A stretch of DNA of 64,000 bases, from the NCBI RefSeq assembly GCF_900108515.1, contig NZ_FNWW01000004.1:186001-250000 (forward strand). Reading direction: 5' to 3'. Shown one piece after another: positions 54,016 through 63,123 of the stretch. Position 1 is the first letter of the stretch, and the number at the start of each line of letters is the position of its first letter. The notes under the pieces were generated by a model. It did not search any database and had not been told where the DNA came from. It saw only the letters and a program-made list of their open reading frames with translations. The position numbers were made by a program, and so were the translations under genes. The stretch is from Halobacillus karajensis. GTDB taxonomy: Bacteria; Bacillota; Bacilli; Bacillales; Halobacillaceae.

Positions 54016-54906
54016 TTACTCTTCTGATTTTGTCTCTTCTGATTCATCAGATGCTTCTTCTGATTCACCGTCCGAGCCTTCCTCGCCAGAAGAACCCTCT
54101 TCAGAGCTCGCTTCACCTTCACCGCCGCCAGCGTCACCACCGCCAGCATTTACAACAAATTCAGCGAGTTGCTGCAGCTCTTCATCACTGCCACCAAATA
54201 TTCCTGATGGCATTTCACCAATACCATTGACTGCGATTTCTTTCACCTGATCCACTGAAAGTTCCGCGTCAATTAAGGAAGGATAATTCCCTTGACCTTG
54301 TAATGCATCCCCATGACAACTTAAACAGTTCGCTTCATAAACAGCGTAACCAGGATCCTCTTTGTCAATTGTCGATTCAACCGCTTCTACATTAACCCCG
54401 TATTTCTCTGCACGTGTTTCATAATCAGCATGTGTAACAGACTCGTAAGTTAACCAGAAAGTAGCGATAAAACCTAATAACATCAATCCAACTGCGATCG
54501 GACGTTTATGAGGACGTCGTTCTGGACCACGGTCCAGGAATGGTGCAAGCAGCAAAGCGCCGAATGCTAAACCCGGCATTACGATGGCACCAAGAACAAT
54601 ATAATCCCCACCAGCGAATTGATATTTTAAGAATTGATACAAGAATAAGAAATACCAGTCTGGCAACGGAATATAGCTTGCGTTGTTAGGATCTGCCTGT
54701 TGCTCAAGTGGTGATGGGTGAGCAGCAGTTAAAATCAAGAAACCGATCAAAAAGACGGCCCCGACAAGCCACTCCTTCAATAGGAAGTTAGGCCAAAAGG
54801 CTTCTGTTCTACCTGGGTATTCTGAGTAATCTTTTGGTAAATTAGCTTTTCGCTCGGCCGTGATTCGTGAATCACCGACGAACTTCATCCCTTTTCCCCT
54901 ATGCAC
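54016..54906 (-). CDS. qcrC: Menaquinol:cytochrome c reductase, cytochrome b/c subunit
   Basis: Fusion of a subunit IV-like membrane part with a cytochrome c domain. 296 residues: cytoplasmic start, three membrane helices (about 50-70, 95-125, 145-162; PLPDWYFLFLYQFLKYQF, PGLAFGALLLAPFLDRG), then an external haem domain with CLSCHG (near 193-198) and the Met ligand region GEMPSGIFGG (near 230). After the haem domain a tail of about 45 residues of Gly then Glu/Ser/Asp (EEGSDGESEEASDES) is present, which B. subtilis QcrC (255 residues) lacks. Start GTG, GGAGGG 6 bases before. Confidence 0.95.
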   Translation of the reverse strand: MHRGKGMKFVGDSRITAERKANLPKDYSEYPGRTEAFWPNFLLKEWLVGAVFLIGFLILTAAHPSPLEQQADPNNASYIPLPDWYFLFLYQFLKYQFAGGDYIVLGAIVMPGLAFGALLLAPFLDRGPERRPHKRPIAVGLMLLGFIATFWLTYESVTHADYETRAEKYGVNVEAVESTIDKEDPGYAVYEANCLSCHGDALQGQGNYPSLIDAELSVDQVKEIAVNGIGEMPSGIFGGSDEELQQLAEFVVNAGGGDAGGGEGEASSEEGSSGEEGSDGESEEASDESEETKSEE

Positions 54907-54934
54907 AGCTTTCCCTCCTTTTTAACGTAACATT

Positions 54935-55609
54935 TTATAGTGGTCCGGAAATACCTTGTTTACGGATTAATATAAAGTGAAAGGCCATTAATCCAAACAA
55001 TGCTGCCGGCAAGAAGAATACGTGAATGGCAAAGAAACGCGTAAGCGTTTGAGCACCAACAATCGATGGATCTCCGGCAAGCAATGTCCGAATTTGATCA
55101 CCGATAAATGGTGTTGCTGCTGCTATTTCCAAGCCTACCTGTGTAGCGAAGTATGCCTTGTTATCCCATGGTAACAAATATCCTGTGAAACCTAGTCCCA
55201 ACATGACGAAGAACAACAGGACACCAATGACCCAGTTCAACTCACGCGGCTTCTTATAGGCTCCTTGGAAAAATACTCGCAGCGTATGTAAGAATAACAT
55301 GACGATCACGAGACTCGCGCCCCAGTGGTGCATACCACGGACAATTTGACCGTAAGCTACTTCTCTCTGCAAGTAATAAACAGATTTCCATGCATTTTCA
55401 ATATCCGGTACATAATACATGGTTAGGAACATACCAGATAAAATTTGGATAACCGTGACAAAGAATGTTAATCCACCAAAACAATAAACAAATGCTGAAA
55501 AGTGGTGTGCCGGGTTGACGTGTTCAGGAACTTCGTGGTCAGCAATATCACGCCACAGTGGGGTAATATCTACACGCTCGTCCACCCAGTCGTAAATTTT
55601 CTGAAGCAT
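54935..55609 (-). CDS. qcrB: Menaquinol:cytochrome c reductase cytochrome b subunit
   Basis: Membrane cytochrome b6-type protein, 224 residues and four membrane helices. Haem-ligating His pairs lie in HHFSAFVY and MHHWGASLVIVMLFLH (near 93-107) and in FFAIHVFFLPAALFGLMAFHF (in part; near 188-207). The quinol-site region WVIGVLLFFVMLGLGFTGYLLPWD (in part) with the GYLLPWD motif is intact. Between qcrA (3 bases) and qcrC (28 bases), forming the complex III operon. Confidence 0.97.
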   Translation of the reverse strand: MLQKIYDWVDERVDITPLWRDIADHEVPEHVNPAHHFSAFVYCFGGLTFFVTVIQILSGMFLTMYYVPDIENAWKSVYYLQREVAYGQIVRGMHHWGASLVIVMLFLHTLRVFFQGAYKKPRELNWVIGVLLFFVMLGLGFTGYLLPWDNKAYFATQVGLEIAAATPFIGDQIRTLLAGDPSIVGAQTLTRFFAIHVFFLPAALFGLMAFHFILIRKQGISGPL

Positions 55610-55612
55610 GTA

Positions 55613-56122
55613 TTATAGCCCCCCTCCTGATTCTTTCGCTTCGCCTAAGTAAAGCATACCTTCTTCAACTTTGAATTCAAAATGTGGCAGTGGTGCAGTA
55701 GGTGGTGTTCCTGGCACGTTAGCCCCATCTTTCGTGTAACGGCCGCCGTGACAAGGACAGAAGAATTCGTTTGGATATTCCTCATTAGACGCCCAGTCTA
55801 CCGTACATCCCAGGTGAGTACAAATCGGTGATAGTGCTACAATTTCATCATTCTCGTTCCTGTACACCCACGCCGTTTTTTGAACTTCTGATTCATACCA
55901 AGCATCTACTTGATCGATCGTCCATTCAAAACGCTGTGGTTCATTCGTAATTTCATCAACAGAAGCTACGGAGACGAAATCTCCACTTTCTTTCGTTTTC
56001 AATACTGGATCGATCGCAAAACGAACCATCGGTGCAAGCATTCCGGCTGCCATGAAACCGCCTACACCAGTGAGTGTGTAGTTCAAAAACTGGCGACGGG
56101 ATACTCGTTTTTTATCGCTCAT
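55613..56122 (-). CDS. qcrA: Menaquinol:cytochrome c reductase Rieske iron-sulfur subunit
   Basis: Carries the 2Fe-2S cluster of complex III. 169 residues: Lys/Arg start with a twin-arginine-like RRQFLNYTLTGVGGFM anchor, then the Rieske fold with CTHLGC (near 108-113) and CPCHGG (near 127-132), and Pro-rich GTPPTAPLPHF. The ATG at 56122 has GGGGGG 6 bases before. First gene of the qcrABC operon. The RR motif makes it a likely client of the Tat genes at 8790-10052. Confidence 0.97.
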   Translation of the reverse strand: MSDKKRVSRRQFLNYTLTGVGGFMAAGMLAPMVRFAIDPVLKTKESGDFVSVASVDEITNEPQRFEWTIDQVDAWYESEVQKTAWVYRNENDEIVALSPICTHLGCTVDWASNEEYPNEFFCPCHGGRYTKDGANVPGTPPTAPLPHFEFKVEEGMLYLGEAKESGGGL

Positions 56123-56255
56123 TCTTTTCCCCCCTCTATGCTGTAATCCATGCGACATGGATTGATTACACACAGTTTACTAGGACATTACCATGATAGC
56201 GCAATCTCAAGGCGCGGTCAATAAATTATCAAACCTTGTCGGAACTTTTATCCAG

Positions 56256-56711
56256 TTACCAATAAGCTTGGATTAATTCACTGATTTGATGTGCTTGTTC
56301 CCTTACGAACGACTGAGTTTCAGTCGATTGGATGTCGCCACTTCCCATACCAGGAACCCATAATAAATGACCATCTAACTCAGATTCATATTTCTTCCAG
56401 GTGTTGTCGAAAGTGAACAAGAAAATATGCTGGAACGGTTGTTCTTTAAATTTTTGAATCCAAGCATTCACTCTTGTAAATTCGATCTCTTGCTGACCAT
56501 CAAGGTAATGATAGTCTGGAGCCAGAAAAATTCTTCCCTTATATTCTTTCTCAATTAAGTTGGTGAAGACTTGATTCAACTCCCGTTGAAAGGCCTGCTT
56601 AACCATGTGCTGATCGGATGCTGGGTTAAAGGGAACCAGTGGAATAATCACTGTATCGATATATTGTTTTTCTGGAAGATATTGAGTAGTATCTGCTTTT
56701 GTCCAACGCAT
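56256..56711 (-). CDS. ypiF: YpiF-like (DUF2487) protein
   Basis: A 151-residue soluble protein. RWTKADTTQYLPEKQYIDTVIIPLVP (in part) and LNQVFTNLIEKEYKGRIFLAPDYHYLD (in part) match the DUF2487/YpiF pattern, and the WVPGMGSGDIQS segment is conserved-looking. Lies between ypiB and qcrA as in B. subtilis. Function unknown; co-location with the bc complex is the only hint. Confidence 0.82.
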   Translation of the reverse strand: MRWTKADTTQYLPEKQYIDTVIIPLVPFNPASDQHMVKQAFQRELNQVFTNLIEKEYKGRIFLAPDYHYLDGQQEIEFTRVNAWIQKFKEQPFQHIFLFTFDNTWKKYESELDGHLLWVPGMGSGDIQSTETQSFVREQAHQISELIQAYW

Positions 56712-56774
56712 AATTCATCTCATCCTTTATCTATGTATCATTTTCCTCTATTTTACTACACAAATATAAAAATG

Positions 56775-56806
56775 AAAGCCAGGAACCTATGTCGGTCCCT
56801 GGCTTT
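56775..56806 (-). terminator. Terminator between ypiB and ypiF
   Basis: AAAGCCAGGGACC / GGTTCCTGGCTTT stem with a 6-base loop followed by CATTTTTA on the minus strand. Confidence 0.8.
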
Positions 56807-56810
56807 ATTT

Positions 56811-57371
56811 TTATAAAAACGTATTCAGGTCCTGCTTCACCTTTTCAAGCTTTACACACAACGATTTAAATTCTTCACGTTTTCCATTAATAAGAGCTTC
56901 ATCTATCTTGTCTTCCAGTTGCTTCTGTCTGTGTTGAAGAAGGCTGACAGATAGAAGCCGTTCTGCTTCATTTTTGTCTCTATCATTTAAGTAATAATCT
57001 TTTGGAAGATAGGGGTTCTCTTCGAGGACTAGAGCATATTTGGAACACTGTTGAGCATTTTCAAAATTCATTTGAATATAGACTGGTTCCCCTTGGTTCA
57101 TTCTTAAATCATGAAACGACTTCTCGGCATCGTTCGTCATTACTTGGCCTTTATAGAACCGGAAAGGTGGGTCAGAAACACCTTGAGCACTGATTTCCAT
57201 TCCACGCGGACAAAACTTCACTTCCTGAACAAAATGAACACTTGATAAGAGAGATTCATGATTCATTAAATAATTCAAAATCCAAACACTCTCTCGCTTC
57301 TTTAACTGAAAGTGATTCAAAAACCAGCGGACAAAGTCTTTTTTCTCATCCACAGAGATTGGTGTTTGCAT
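56811..57371 (-). CDS. ypiB: YpiB-like (UPF0302) protein
   Basis: A 186-residue protein: KKDFVRWFLNHFQLKKRESVWILNYLMNH (in part) near the start, RFYKGQVMTNDAEKSFHDLR (in part), and a C-terminal helix EDKIDEALINGKREEFKSLCVKL (in part). These match the UPF0302 N-terminal and IDEAL domains; the IDEAL block (about residues 150-180) is a known Firmicute C-terminal motif. Follows ypiA in the aro supraoperon tail, as in B. subtilis. Function unknown. Confidence 0.85.
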   Translation of the reverse strand: MQTPISVDEKKDFVRWFLNHFQLKKRESVWILNYLMNHESLLSSVHFVQEVKFCPRGMEISAQGVSDPPFRFYKGQVMTNDAEKSFHDLRMNQGEPVYIQMNFENAQQCSKYALVLEENPYLPKDYYLNDRDKNEAERLLSVSLLQHRQKQLEDKIDEALINGKREEFKSLCVKLEKVKQDLNTFL

Positions 57372-57402
57372 AAGGCGCCCCTCCTGCGCTTTAATTATCA
57401 GC

Positions 57403-58656
57403 TCATTGTTCTTTCAGCCTTTCAACGAAGTCCTCGATTTCTGTATCTGACGGATCGATTGTCAAATATTCTTCAAAAGTCTGTCGTGCTTCAGACATCT
57501 TTCCTTCTTCCACAAGGAAGTAACCAAAGGATTTTAGGAAATCAGTATCTTCTTTTAATGAAGGATAAGCTTGTTTATACTGTTCATATGCTTCGGTAAA
57601 CTTCTCTTCTTCTTCGTAAGCTTGAGCGAGCTCCCATAAGTAATGCGGATCTTCTTCCCCAAGAGCTAATAGCTCATGAATTAAATCAATGATATTTTCA
57701 TTCAAGTCGTCTGCTTTATAATTTTCAATGAGGAAAAGGACCGCTTCCTTATACCCTGGATCTAATGCGACTGCTTCTCTCATAAGCTCATAGCCTTCCT
57801 CTTTATTTCCTTGTTTATGAGATAAGGTACCGGCAAGATGATATAACTCTTTATTAAATTCATCTTTGGCAAGGCCCTTTTTGGCCATTTCCAATGCTTC
57901 CTTCGGCATGCCTTCTGAATCATAGGCTTGCGCCAGGTGCGGATATACGGATTGGAAATACGGATCTTTCTCTATTAGTTCTTCCCATACGTGGATAGCA
58001 ATATCATTCCGGTTTGCCTGAAAAGCCACAAAACCATAGCGGAACATAACATCCGGGTTATCCTCTTCTACCTTTTGGAAGAACTCTAATGACTGTTCAA
58101 ATTCTCCATTAGCAGCATAAGCCTCTGCTAACCTTGTTGCGACTTCGATATCCCCAATCACTGGTTGATGATGCATGGCATTTTCATAATAAGGAATACT
58201 CTTAGAATATTCCCCGTTAGAAAAAGCAAGCTCTCCAAGAGCGAAGTCTATAATTGCTGAGTTGGGCTCAACCTGTTTGGCCAACAATAATTTCTGTTCT
58301 GCTACTTCATAAAGGCCTTGAGCCTGGTATAAATCAGCAAGTTGCACCAGTGCTTGTAAATAATCCTCATCTTCGGGCCCGAACTGATCGAGCAATTCAA
58401 TCGCTTCGTCATCCTCATCCAAATCAATGTGGATCTCTGCCATCATGACTTTTAATTCCTGTTCTTTAGGATAGCGTTGAATTAGTTCATGAAGCACCAT
58501 TTTCGCTTCTTCCAGCATCCCCCACTGCATATAAAGTTCGGCTATAGTGAAACGTTCTTCTTCATCAGCTTCTGGTAAGTACTGTGTTAGAGTCTTGATT
58601 GCGTCTTCCGTCTGATGGGCTTCCATTTGACGGATGGCTTTTTGAATTTCCTCCAT
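57403..58656 (-). CDS. ypiA: Tetratricopeptide-repeat protein YpiA
   Basis: A 417-residue soluble protein made of about ten TPR units (for example FTIAELYMQWGMLEEAKMVL, YLQALVQLADLYQAQGLYEVAEQ, PIIG..AYAANGEFEQSLEFF, shown in part) from residue 30 to the end. Strongly acidic. TPR arrays act as protein-binding scaffolds. In B. subtilis YpiA terminates the aro operon at this location. Partner unknown. Confidence 0.92.
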   Translation of the reverse strand: MEEIQKAIRQMEAHQTEDAIKTLTQYLPEADEEERFTIAELYMQWGMLEEAKMVLHELIQRYPKEQELKVMMAEIHIDLDEDDEAIELLDQFGPEDEDYLQALVQLADLYQAQGLYEVAEQKLLLAKQVEPNSAIIDFALGELAFSNGEYSKSIPYYENAMHHQPVIGDIEVATRLAEAYAANGEFEQSLEFFQKVEEDNPDVMFRYGFVAFQANRNDIAIHVWEELIEKDPYFQSVYPHLAQAYDSEGMPKEALEMAKKGLAKDEFNKELYHLAGTLSHKQGNKEEGYELMREAVALDPGYKEAVLFLIENYKADDLNENIIDLIHELLALGEEDPHYLWELAQAYEEEEKFTEAYEQYKQAYPSLKEDTDFLKSFGYFLVEEGKMSEARQTFEEYLTIDPSDTEIEDFVERLKEQ

Positions 58657-58674
58657 GATGACATCCTTTCCACA

Positions 58675-59547
58675 TTAAACAAAATGCTTGTGAATCTTCA
58701 CTTTTATATGAGACCCAGGCTTCTGATCGGAAATTTTTTGATCGACCTGTTTCACCTGTCCGTTCATAACTGTTACATTTGGAACAGCATTATGATATCT
58801 GAAATCTTCCTGTTCTTCAAACGTTGGGCCTTTGGACATCCGGTAGAGATTATAATCGGCTTGCCCTCCTGGTACAATACTCCCTTTTATTGGGTAGATA
58901 CCACTGTCCTTCAAATTCTGAAGAGAGAGAATTTCATCGTCCTGTACGTCTGTTAGCTTAATAATACCATACTGTTCGCAAAGTGAAGACCACATTTCAG
59001 AATAGTTGTTCGACGTATTTTCTGTATCTTTGACGAACAATGTCAACGGCATTCTTTTAAACGACTGCGCCTGGGCTAACCATTCCCAACATACCTCATC
59101 AAACTCTTTCCTCGACCCTACCTCAATACATAAAAAGGGGCTTCCTTTCCTGGCAAAGAAGCGGACCATTTCTGGACGCAGCAATTTTGCCGGAACAACA
59201 GGCACGATCATATAGTCGAGCGGCAACTCTTTGCAAAGAGTTAAAAAGTATTCATAATGTGCCCGGTAGTGACGTAAACTAGTCACTAGGTGTTGTGTGA
59301 GTAACAAGGTACACCCTCTTTTTATGTAATCGTTGCCTGTGTCTTTAACGGAGGGTGAAGAAGCAATAGGATGTATACGATCCAGCATGACATGACCTGG
59401 ACTGATGGAAAATCCATCCAACACCATGTACTTGTATGACTCCTTACCAATACGATCTCGGACAAATTTGTCTTTATTAACCGTACATTCACTGAAATAG
59501 GGACCCGTGTCACTTTCTACATAACCTTGAAACCAATAAGCTCCCAT
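58675..59547 (-). CDS. Unrecognised 290-residue protein, possibly a metal-less amidohydrolase relative
   Basis: Located between aroA and ypiA on the same strand, 18 bases before ypiA and 65 after aroA. Soluble, no signal peptide. Some parts resemble an amidohydrolase layout: VLDGFSISPGHVMLDRIHP near residue 41, a helical middle, and near the C-terminus GIYPIKGSIVPGGQADYNLYR and VPNVTVMNGQVKQV, like the beta-sandwich that closes amidohydrolases. The HxH zinc motif is replaced by GHVMLDRIHP, so catalysis of the normal type looks unlikely. GGAGG lies 9 bases before the ATG. B. subtilis has no gene here. Resemblance is by eye only. Confidence 0.55.
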   Translation of the reverse strand: MGAYWFQGYVESDTGPYFSECTVNKDKFVRDRIGKESYKYMVLDGFSISPGHVMLDRIHPIASSPSVKDTGNDYIKRGCTLLLTQHLVTSLRHYRAHYEYFLTLCKELPLDYMIVPVVPAKLLRPEMVRFFARKGSPFLCIEVGSRKEFDEVCWEWLAQAQSFKRMPLTLFVKDTENTSNNYSEMWSSLCEQYGIIKLTDVQDDEILSLQNLKDSGIYPIKGSIVPGGQADYNLYRMSKGPTFEEQEDFRYHNAVPNVTVMNGQVKQVDQKISDQKPGSHIKVKIHKHFV

Positions 59548-59612
59548 ACGATTAAACCTCCAAGCAGGCTTTTTATATCGTATGAGAGCTTCACATAAAC
59601 TATGAAGTTAAA

Positions 59613-60902
59613 TTAGTTCAAGATACCATTTAAGTGTTCAAAGAATGAAGGATAAGATATATTAATGCAATCTTTGTTTTCTACCGTTACATTATAATCA
59701 CAGATTAAGGAAGCAACAGCGCCCATCATTCCAATTCTATGATCACCAAAAGAGTCAATGCAACCACCCTTAAGAGATGTCTGTCCATTAATAATGAACC
59801 CGTCTTCCTTAGCTTCCACATCTGCTCCCAGAATAGAAAGGGTTTCAACAACAGCCGCAATGCGGTCTGTCTCTTTATACCGCAATTCTTCGGCGTCTTT
59901 AATAACCGTCTTCCCTTTGGCTTGTGTAGCAGCTAACGCAAGAATAGGCACTTCGTCAATAATGTTTGGGACCAAATCACCTTCAAGAGTAATGCCTTCC
60001 AATTGGCTGCTTCGGATCACCAGGTCACCTACTGGTTCGCTCCCAATATACGTGTGGACCTGAACATCTATATCAGCTCCCATCTGTTTCATCGCTTTGA
60101 TAATTCCGTCTCTCGTTGGATTAAGGCCTACATTACGGATGGTTAGTTCACTCTGCGGTACAATAGATGCAGCCACAATAAAGAAAGCGGCAGAAGAGAT
60201 ATCCCCGGGTACTCTTATGTCAGAGGGTGTAGGTTGCTGCCCCCCTTGAATTTTAATGGACCTGCCTTCAACCTTCACATCCACTCCGAACTCTGGTAAC
60301 AACATTTCCGTATGATTACGTGTTTGACCAAGTTCTATGACTTCCGTTTCTCCTTCTGCCAGCATTCCTGCGAGCAGCAATGCAGATTTAACCTGGGCAC
60401 TTTTTACTTTGAGGTTGTGTTTAGCGCTCCTCAATTTTTTCCCATTGTAGGCGAGTGGAAGCAATGAACTATTGTTGCGTCCTTTAATTTCAGCCCCCAT
60501 AAGACTAAGTGGTTCAACGACACGATCCATAGGGCGTTTAGAAAGAGATTCATCACCATAAGCCGTCGTAAACAATGGGAGACCCGCCAATACACCGCTC
60601 ATTAATCGAGCCGTGGTACCAGAATTTCCAAAATTTATAGGGTGTGCAGGCTCTTTCAAGTGGTGAATGCCACGGCTCTGAACAGTCAGTCGGTCATTCT
60701 CCTGAATAATATTGACCCCCATATCTCTAAAGGCTTCTACCGTACGCATACAGTCCTCCCCAGTTAGAAAGTTCGTAATAAAAGACGTACCTTCCGCGAG
60801 AGAAGAAAATATAACCGACCGGTGTGAGATGGATTTATCCCCTGGAACAAACAATTCACCTGATAGCCGCTTCCGGGTTGGTGTAAGCTCTATACTTGAC
60901 AT
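59613..60902 (-). CDS. aroA: 3-phosphoshikimate 1-carboxyvinyltransferase (EPSP synthase)
   Basis: Transfers enolpyruvyl from PEP to shikimate 3-phosphate, the sixth shikimate step (aroE in the B. subtilis nomenclature). 429 residues. GDKSISHRSVIFSSLAEG (near 21-38), NFGNSGTTARLMSG (near 90-103) and the KxxxRxxEtdR region LRYKETDRI (near 335-343), plus GDHRIGMM (near 385) are intact. Gap to tyrA is 13 bases. Class II-like substitutions were not assessed. Confidence 0.97.
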   Translation of the reverse strand: MSSIELTPTRKRLSGELFVPGDKSISHRSVIFSSLAEGTSFITNFLTGEDCMRTVEAFRDMGVNIIQENDRLTVQSRGIHHLKEPAHPINFGNSGTTARLMSGVLAGLPLFTTAYGDESLSKRPMDRVVEPLSLMGAEIKGRNNSSLLPLAYNGKKLRSAKHNLKVKSAQVKSALLLAGMLAEGETEVIELGQTRNHTEMLLPEFGVDVKVEGRSIKIQGGQQPTPSDIRVPGDISSAAFFIVAASIVPQSELTIRNVGLNPTRDGIIKAMKQMGADIDVQVHTYIGSEPVGDLVIRSSQLEGITLEGDLVPNIIDEVPILALAATQAKGKTVIKDAEELRYKETDRIAAVVETLSILGADVEAKEDGFIINGQTSLKGGCIDSFGDHRIGMMGAVASLICDYNVTVENKDCINISYPSFFEHLNGILN

Positions 60903-60915
60903 TGAAATCCTCCTT

Positions 60916-62016
60916 TCACTGCTGAATCATTACCTCATAGTGGTATTGACCCAAAATCTGTTTACTTTTTAACTGCTCTTTGCTAGTGGCAAAACTGATT
61001 CTTAGCACACCTGTAATACCTTCGCGGATTTCAAGGATTTGAATATTTTTAATACTAATGGCTTCCTCAGCGAGAATACCAATAACATCCCTTATAGCTC
61101 CAGGCTGGTCATGAATATCAACATACACATCATAAAAAGCTGGGATAGCTCCTTTTTCCTTGACCGGAAGGCCATCTCTGTATAACTTTGCATCCGACAG
61201 ATATTTGAAGGTTTTTTCTTTTTCATTCTCCGAGAGATAGGTCTTTATTTTATCCATTTCACCGATCCAGTCATCCAGCATCGAAATAAGAAGATCTTTA
61301 TTTTGAAAGAAAATATCCTGCCAAAGCTTAGGGTTGCTTGAAGCGATTCTTGTAATATCCTTAAATCCACCTGCTGCTAAATGTTTAATATAAGGGTGTG
61401 TTTCTTCCCATCCCCTCGCTTGGTGGACAAGAGAAGACGCGATTAAATGAGGGAAATGAGAGATAACGGCCGTCATCTCATCATGTTCCTCTGTCGTAAA
61501 AATCAAAAATCGTGCGTGCGTTTCTGAAAACAAAGCTTTTAAGCGATCGGCTTCTTTTTCATTTGCATGAATAGAAGGCGTAAGAACATAAATAGCATTT
61601 TCAAAAAGGTGTGGTTTTGCTGCTGTATACCCCTGCTTGTGTGAACCTGCCATCGGGTGACCACCAACAAAGGAAAGAAGGGGATTATTCAAACGATTCG
61701 CTGCCTCTAGTACCTGATTTTTCACTGAAGACACATCTGTAACCAACAATGGTTTGTTCAGTTGAATATTCTCCAGCCGATGAATATACTCAATCGTTAT
61801 AGAGATCGGTGTTGCCAAAATGCATACGTCTGCCTCTATTACAGCCTCTTTAAAATTAAAGGCGGCCTGATCGATCACACCTTGCTTTAACGCCATATTC
61901 AACGTATCTTCATCACCATCCATTCCAATGATAAATACGTCCTCTTTTTTTGAGACATTCATAGCGATCGAGCCACCGATCAGACCTAATCCTACAACAA
62001 GTACTGTTTGTTTCAT
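60916..62016 (-). CDS. tyrA: Prephenate dehydrogenase with ACT domain
   Basis: Oxidative decarboxylation of prephenate to 4-hydroxyphenylpyruvate for tyrosine. 366 residues: NAD-binding VVGLGLIGGSIAMN (7-20), catalytic His/Ser region VGGHPMAGSHKQGY (near 115-128), helical dimer domain (about 170-280) and a C-terminal ACT domain (about 295-366, DVYVDIHDQPGAIRDVIGIL in part) typical of feedback control by tyrosine. Its ATG overlaps the hisC stop by 4 bases. Confidence 0.96.
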   Translation of the reverse strand: MKQTVLVVGLGLIGGSIAMNVSKKEDVFIIGMDGDEDTLNMALKQGVIDQAAFNFKEAVIEADVCILATPISITIEYIHRLENIQLNKPLLVTDVSSVKNQVLEAANRLNNPLLSFVGGHPMAGSHKQGYTAAKPHLFENAIYVLTPSIHANEKEADRLKALFSETHARFLIFTTEEHDEMTAVISHFPHLIASSLVHQARGWEETHPYIKHLAAGGFKDITRIASSNPKLWQDIFFQNKDLLISMLDDWIGEMDKIKTYLSENEKEKTFKYLSDAKLYRDGLPVKEKGAIPAFYDVYVDIHDQPGAIRDVIGILAEEAISIKNIQILEIREGITGVLRISFATSKEQLKSKQILGQYHYEVMIQQ

Positions 62017-63110
62017 TGGCTTTGAACCGAAGCGAGTTTTTGTTTCATCGCTTCCTGAATCTCCTGCATGTCTTCTTTTTTACCAATTGTTAATCGGATG
62101 GTATTCGGAAGTCCCAAAGCTTCTCCTGACCGAACGATAAAACCCTTTGTTAATAAATATTCGAACATTTCATCCCCACTGCAAGGTAAGTGGATTAGCA
62201 AGAAATTGGCTTGTGAATCATAATAGGGTAACCCGATTTCCTCACAAAAACTCATGAGCGCCTTTTTATTACGATGATTTACTTCTACCGTTTCTTCAAT
62301 AAACTTTTGGTCATCCAAAGCAAGTATAGCGGCGGCTTGAGCGACTGTGGAAGTGTTGAATGGTTCACGAGAAGGTTCAAGAATTTGAATGACATCCGGA
62401 TGTCCAACCCCAAAGCCGATTCTAAGGCCAGCTAAACCATATGCTTTAGAAAATGTCCGTAATACAATCAAATTAGGATATTCATTCAAAGCAGCAATTG
62501 AATCAAAGGCATTCTCTGCTTCCAAGTATTCGTAATAAGCTTCATCAATGACAACTAGTACGTGTTCAGGTATTCGCTCTAGAGCAGACTGCAATGTATC
62601 CTGATCTATATGAACACCTGTGGGGTTGTTTGGTGTACAAATCCATAACACTCGTGTGTGTTCATCAATATTTTGGAGCATTTTTTCCAAATCATGATGG
62701 CCGTCAACAAGAGGCACTTCTCTAACTTCCGCTCCTTCAATTAACGCATTGTGACGGTATTGAGGAAAGGTAGGGGACGCCATGACCGTATTCGATCCAG
62801 GCTCGAGAAATGTACGACAAATAATCTGAACAACCTCATCTGATCCATTCCCAAAAATCAGTTGACGGTCTTCAACCCCTATGAAGTTCGCTACTTTTTT
62901 TCTTACTTCTGTACCATATCCATCGGGATAAATTTCCAAATCAGCAATCAACTTGGGTAATTCCCTTTCGACTACAGGAGAAAAACCATAAGGGTTTTCA
63001 TTGGAAGCTAGCTTAACGATCCGGTTTAAACCAAATTCTTTTTTCACTTCTTCAATGCCTTTCCCAGGTTTGTATGGTTTCATGTTTTTTAGAATATCTT
63101 TTGCCTTCAT
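62013..63110 (-). CDS. hisC: Histidinol-phosphate / aromatic aminotransferase HisC
   Basis: PLP aminotransferase used for histidinol phosphate and, within this operon, for tyrosine and phenylalanine. 365 residues. ASNENPYGFSP (near 36), ASPTFPQYRHNA, TPNNPTGVHID (near 158-168), DEAYYEYLEA (near 188) and FSKAYGLAGLRIGFG (Lys near 222) are intact. Starts 13 bases after the aroH stop. In B. subtilis the trp genes lie between aroH and hisC; here they are absent. Confidence 0.96.
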   Translation of the reverse strand: MKAKDILKNMKPYKPGKGIEEVKKEFGLNRIVKLASNENPYGFSPVVERELPKLIADLEIYPDGYGTEVRKKVANFIGVEDRQLIFGNGSDEVVQIICRTFLEPGSNTVMASPTFPQYRHNALIEGAEVREVPLVDGHHDLEKMLQNIDEHTRVLWICTPNNPTGVHIDQDTLQSALERIPEHVLVVIDEAYYEYLEAENAFDSIAALNEYPNLIVLRTFSKAYGLAGLRIGFGVGHPDVIQILEPSREPFNTSTVAQAAAILALDDQKFIEETVEVNHRNKKALMSFCEEIGLPYYDSQANFLLIHLPCSGDEMFEYLLTKGFIVRSGEALGLPNTIRLTIGKKEDMQEIQEAMKQKLASVQSQ

Positions 63111-63123
63111 AAGGAAACTCCTC

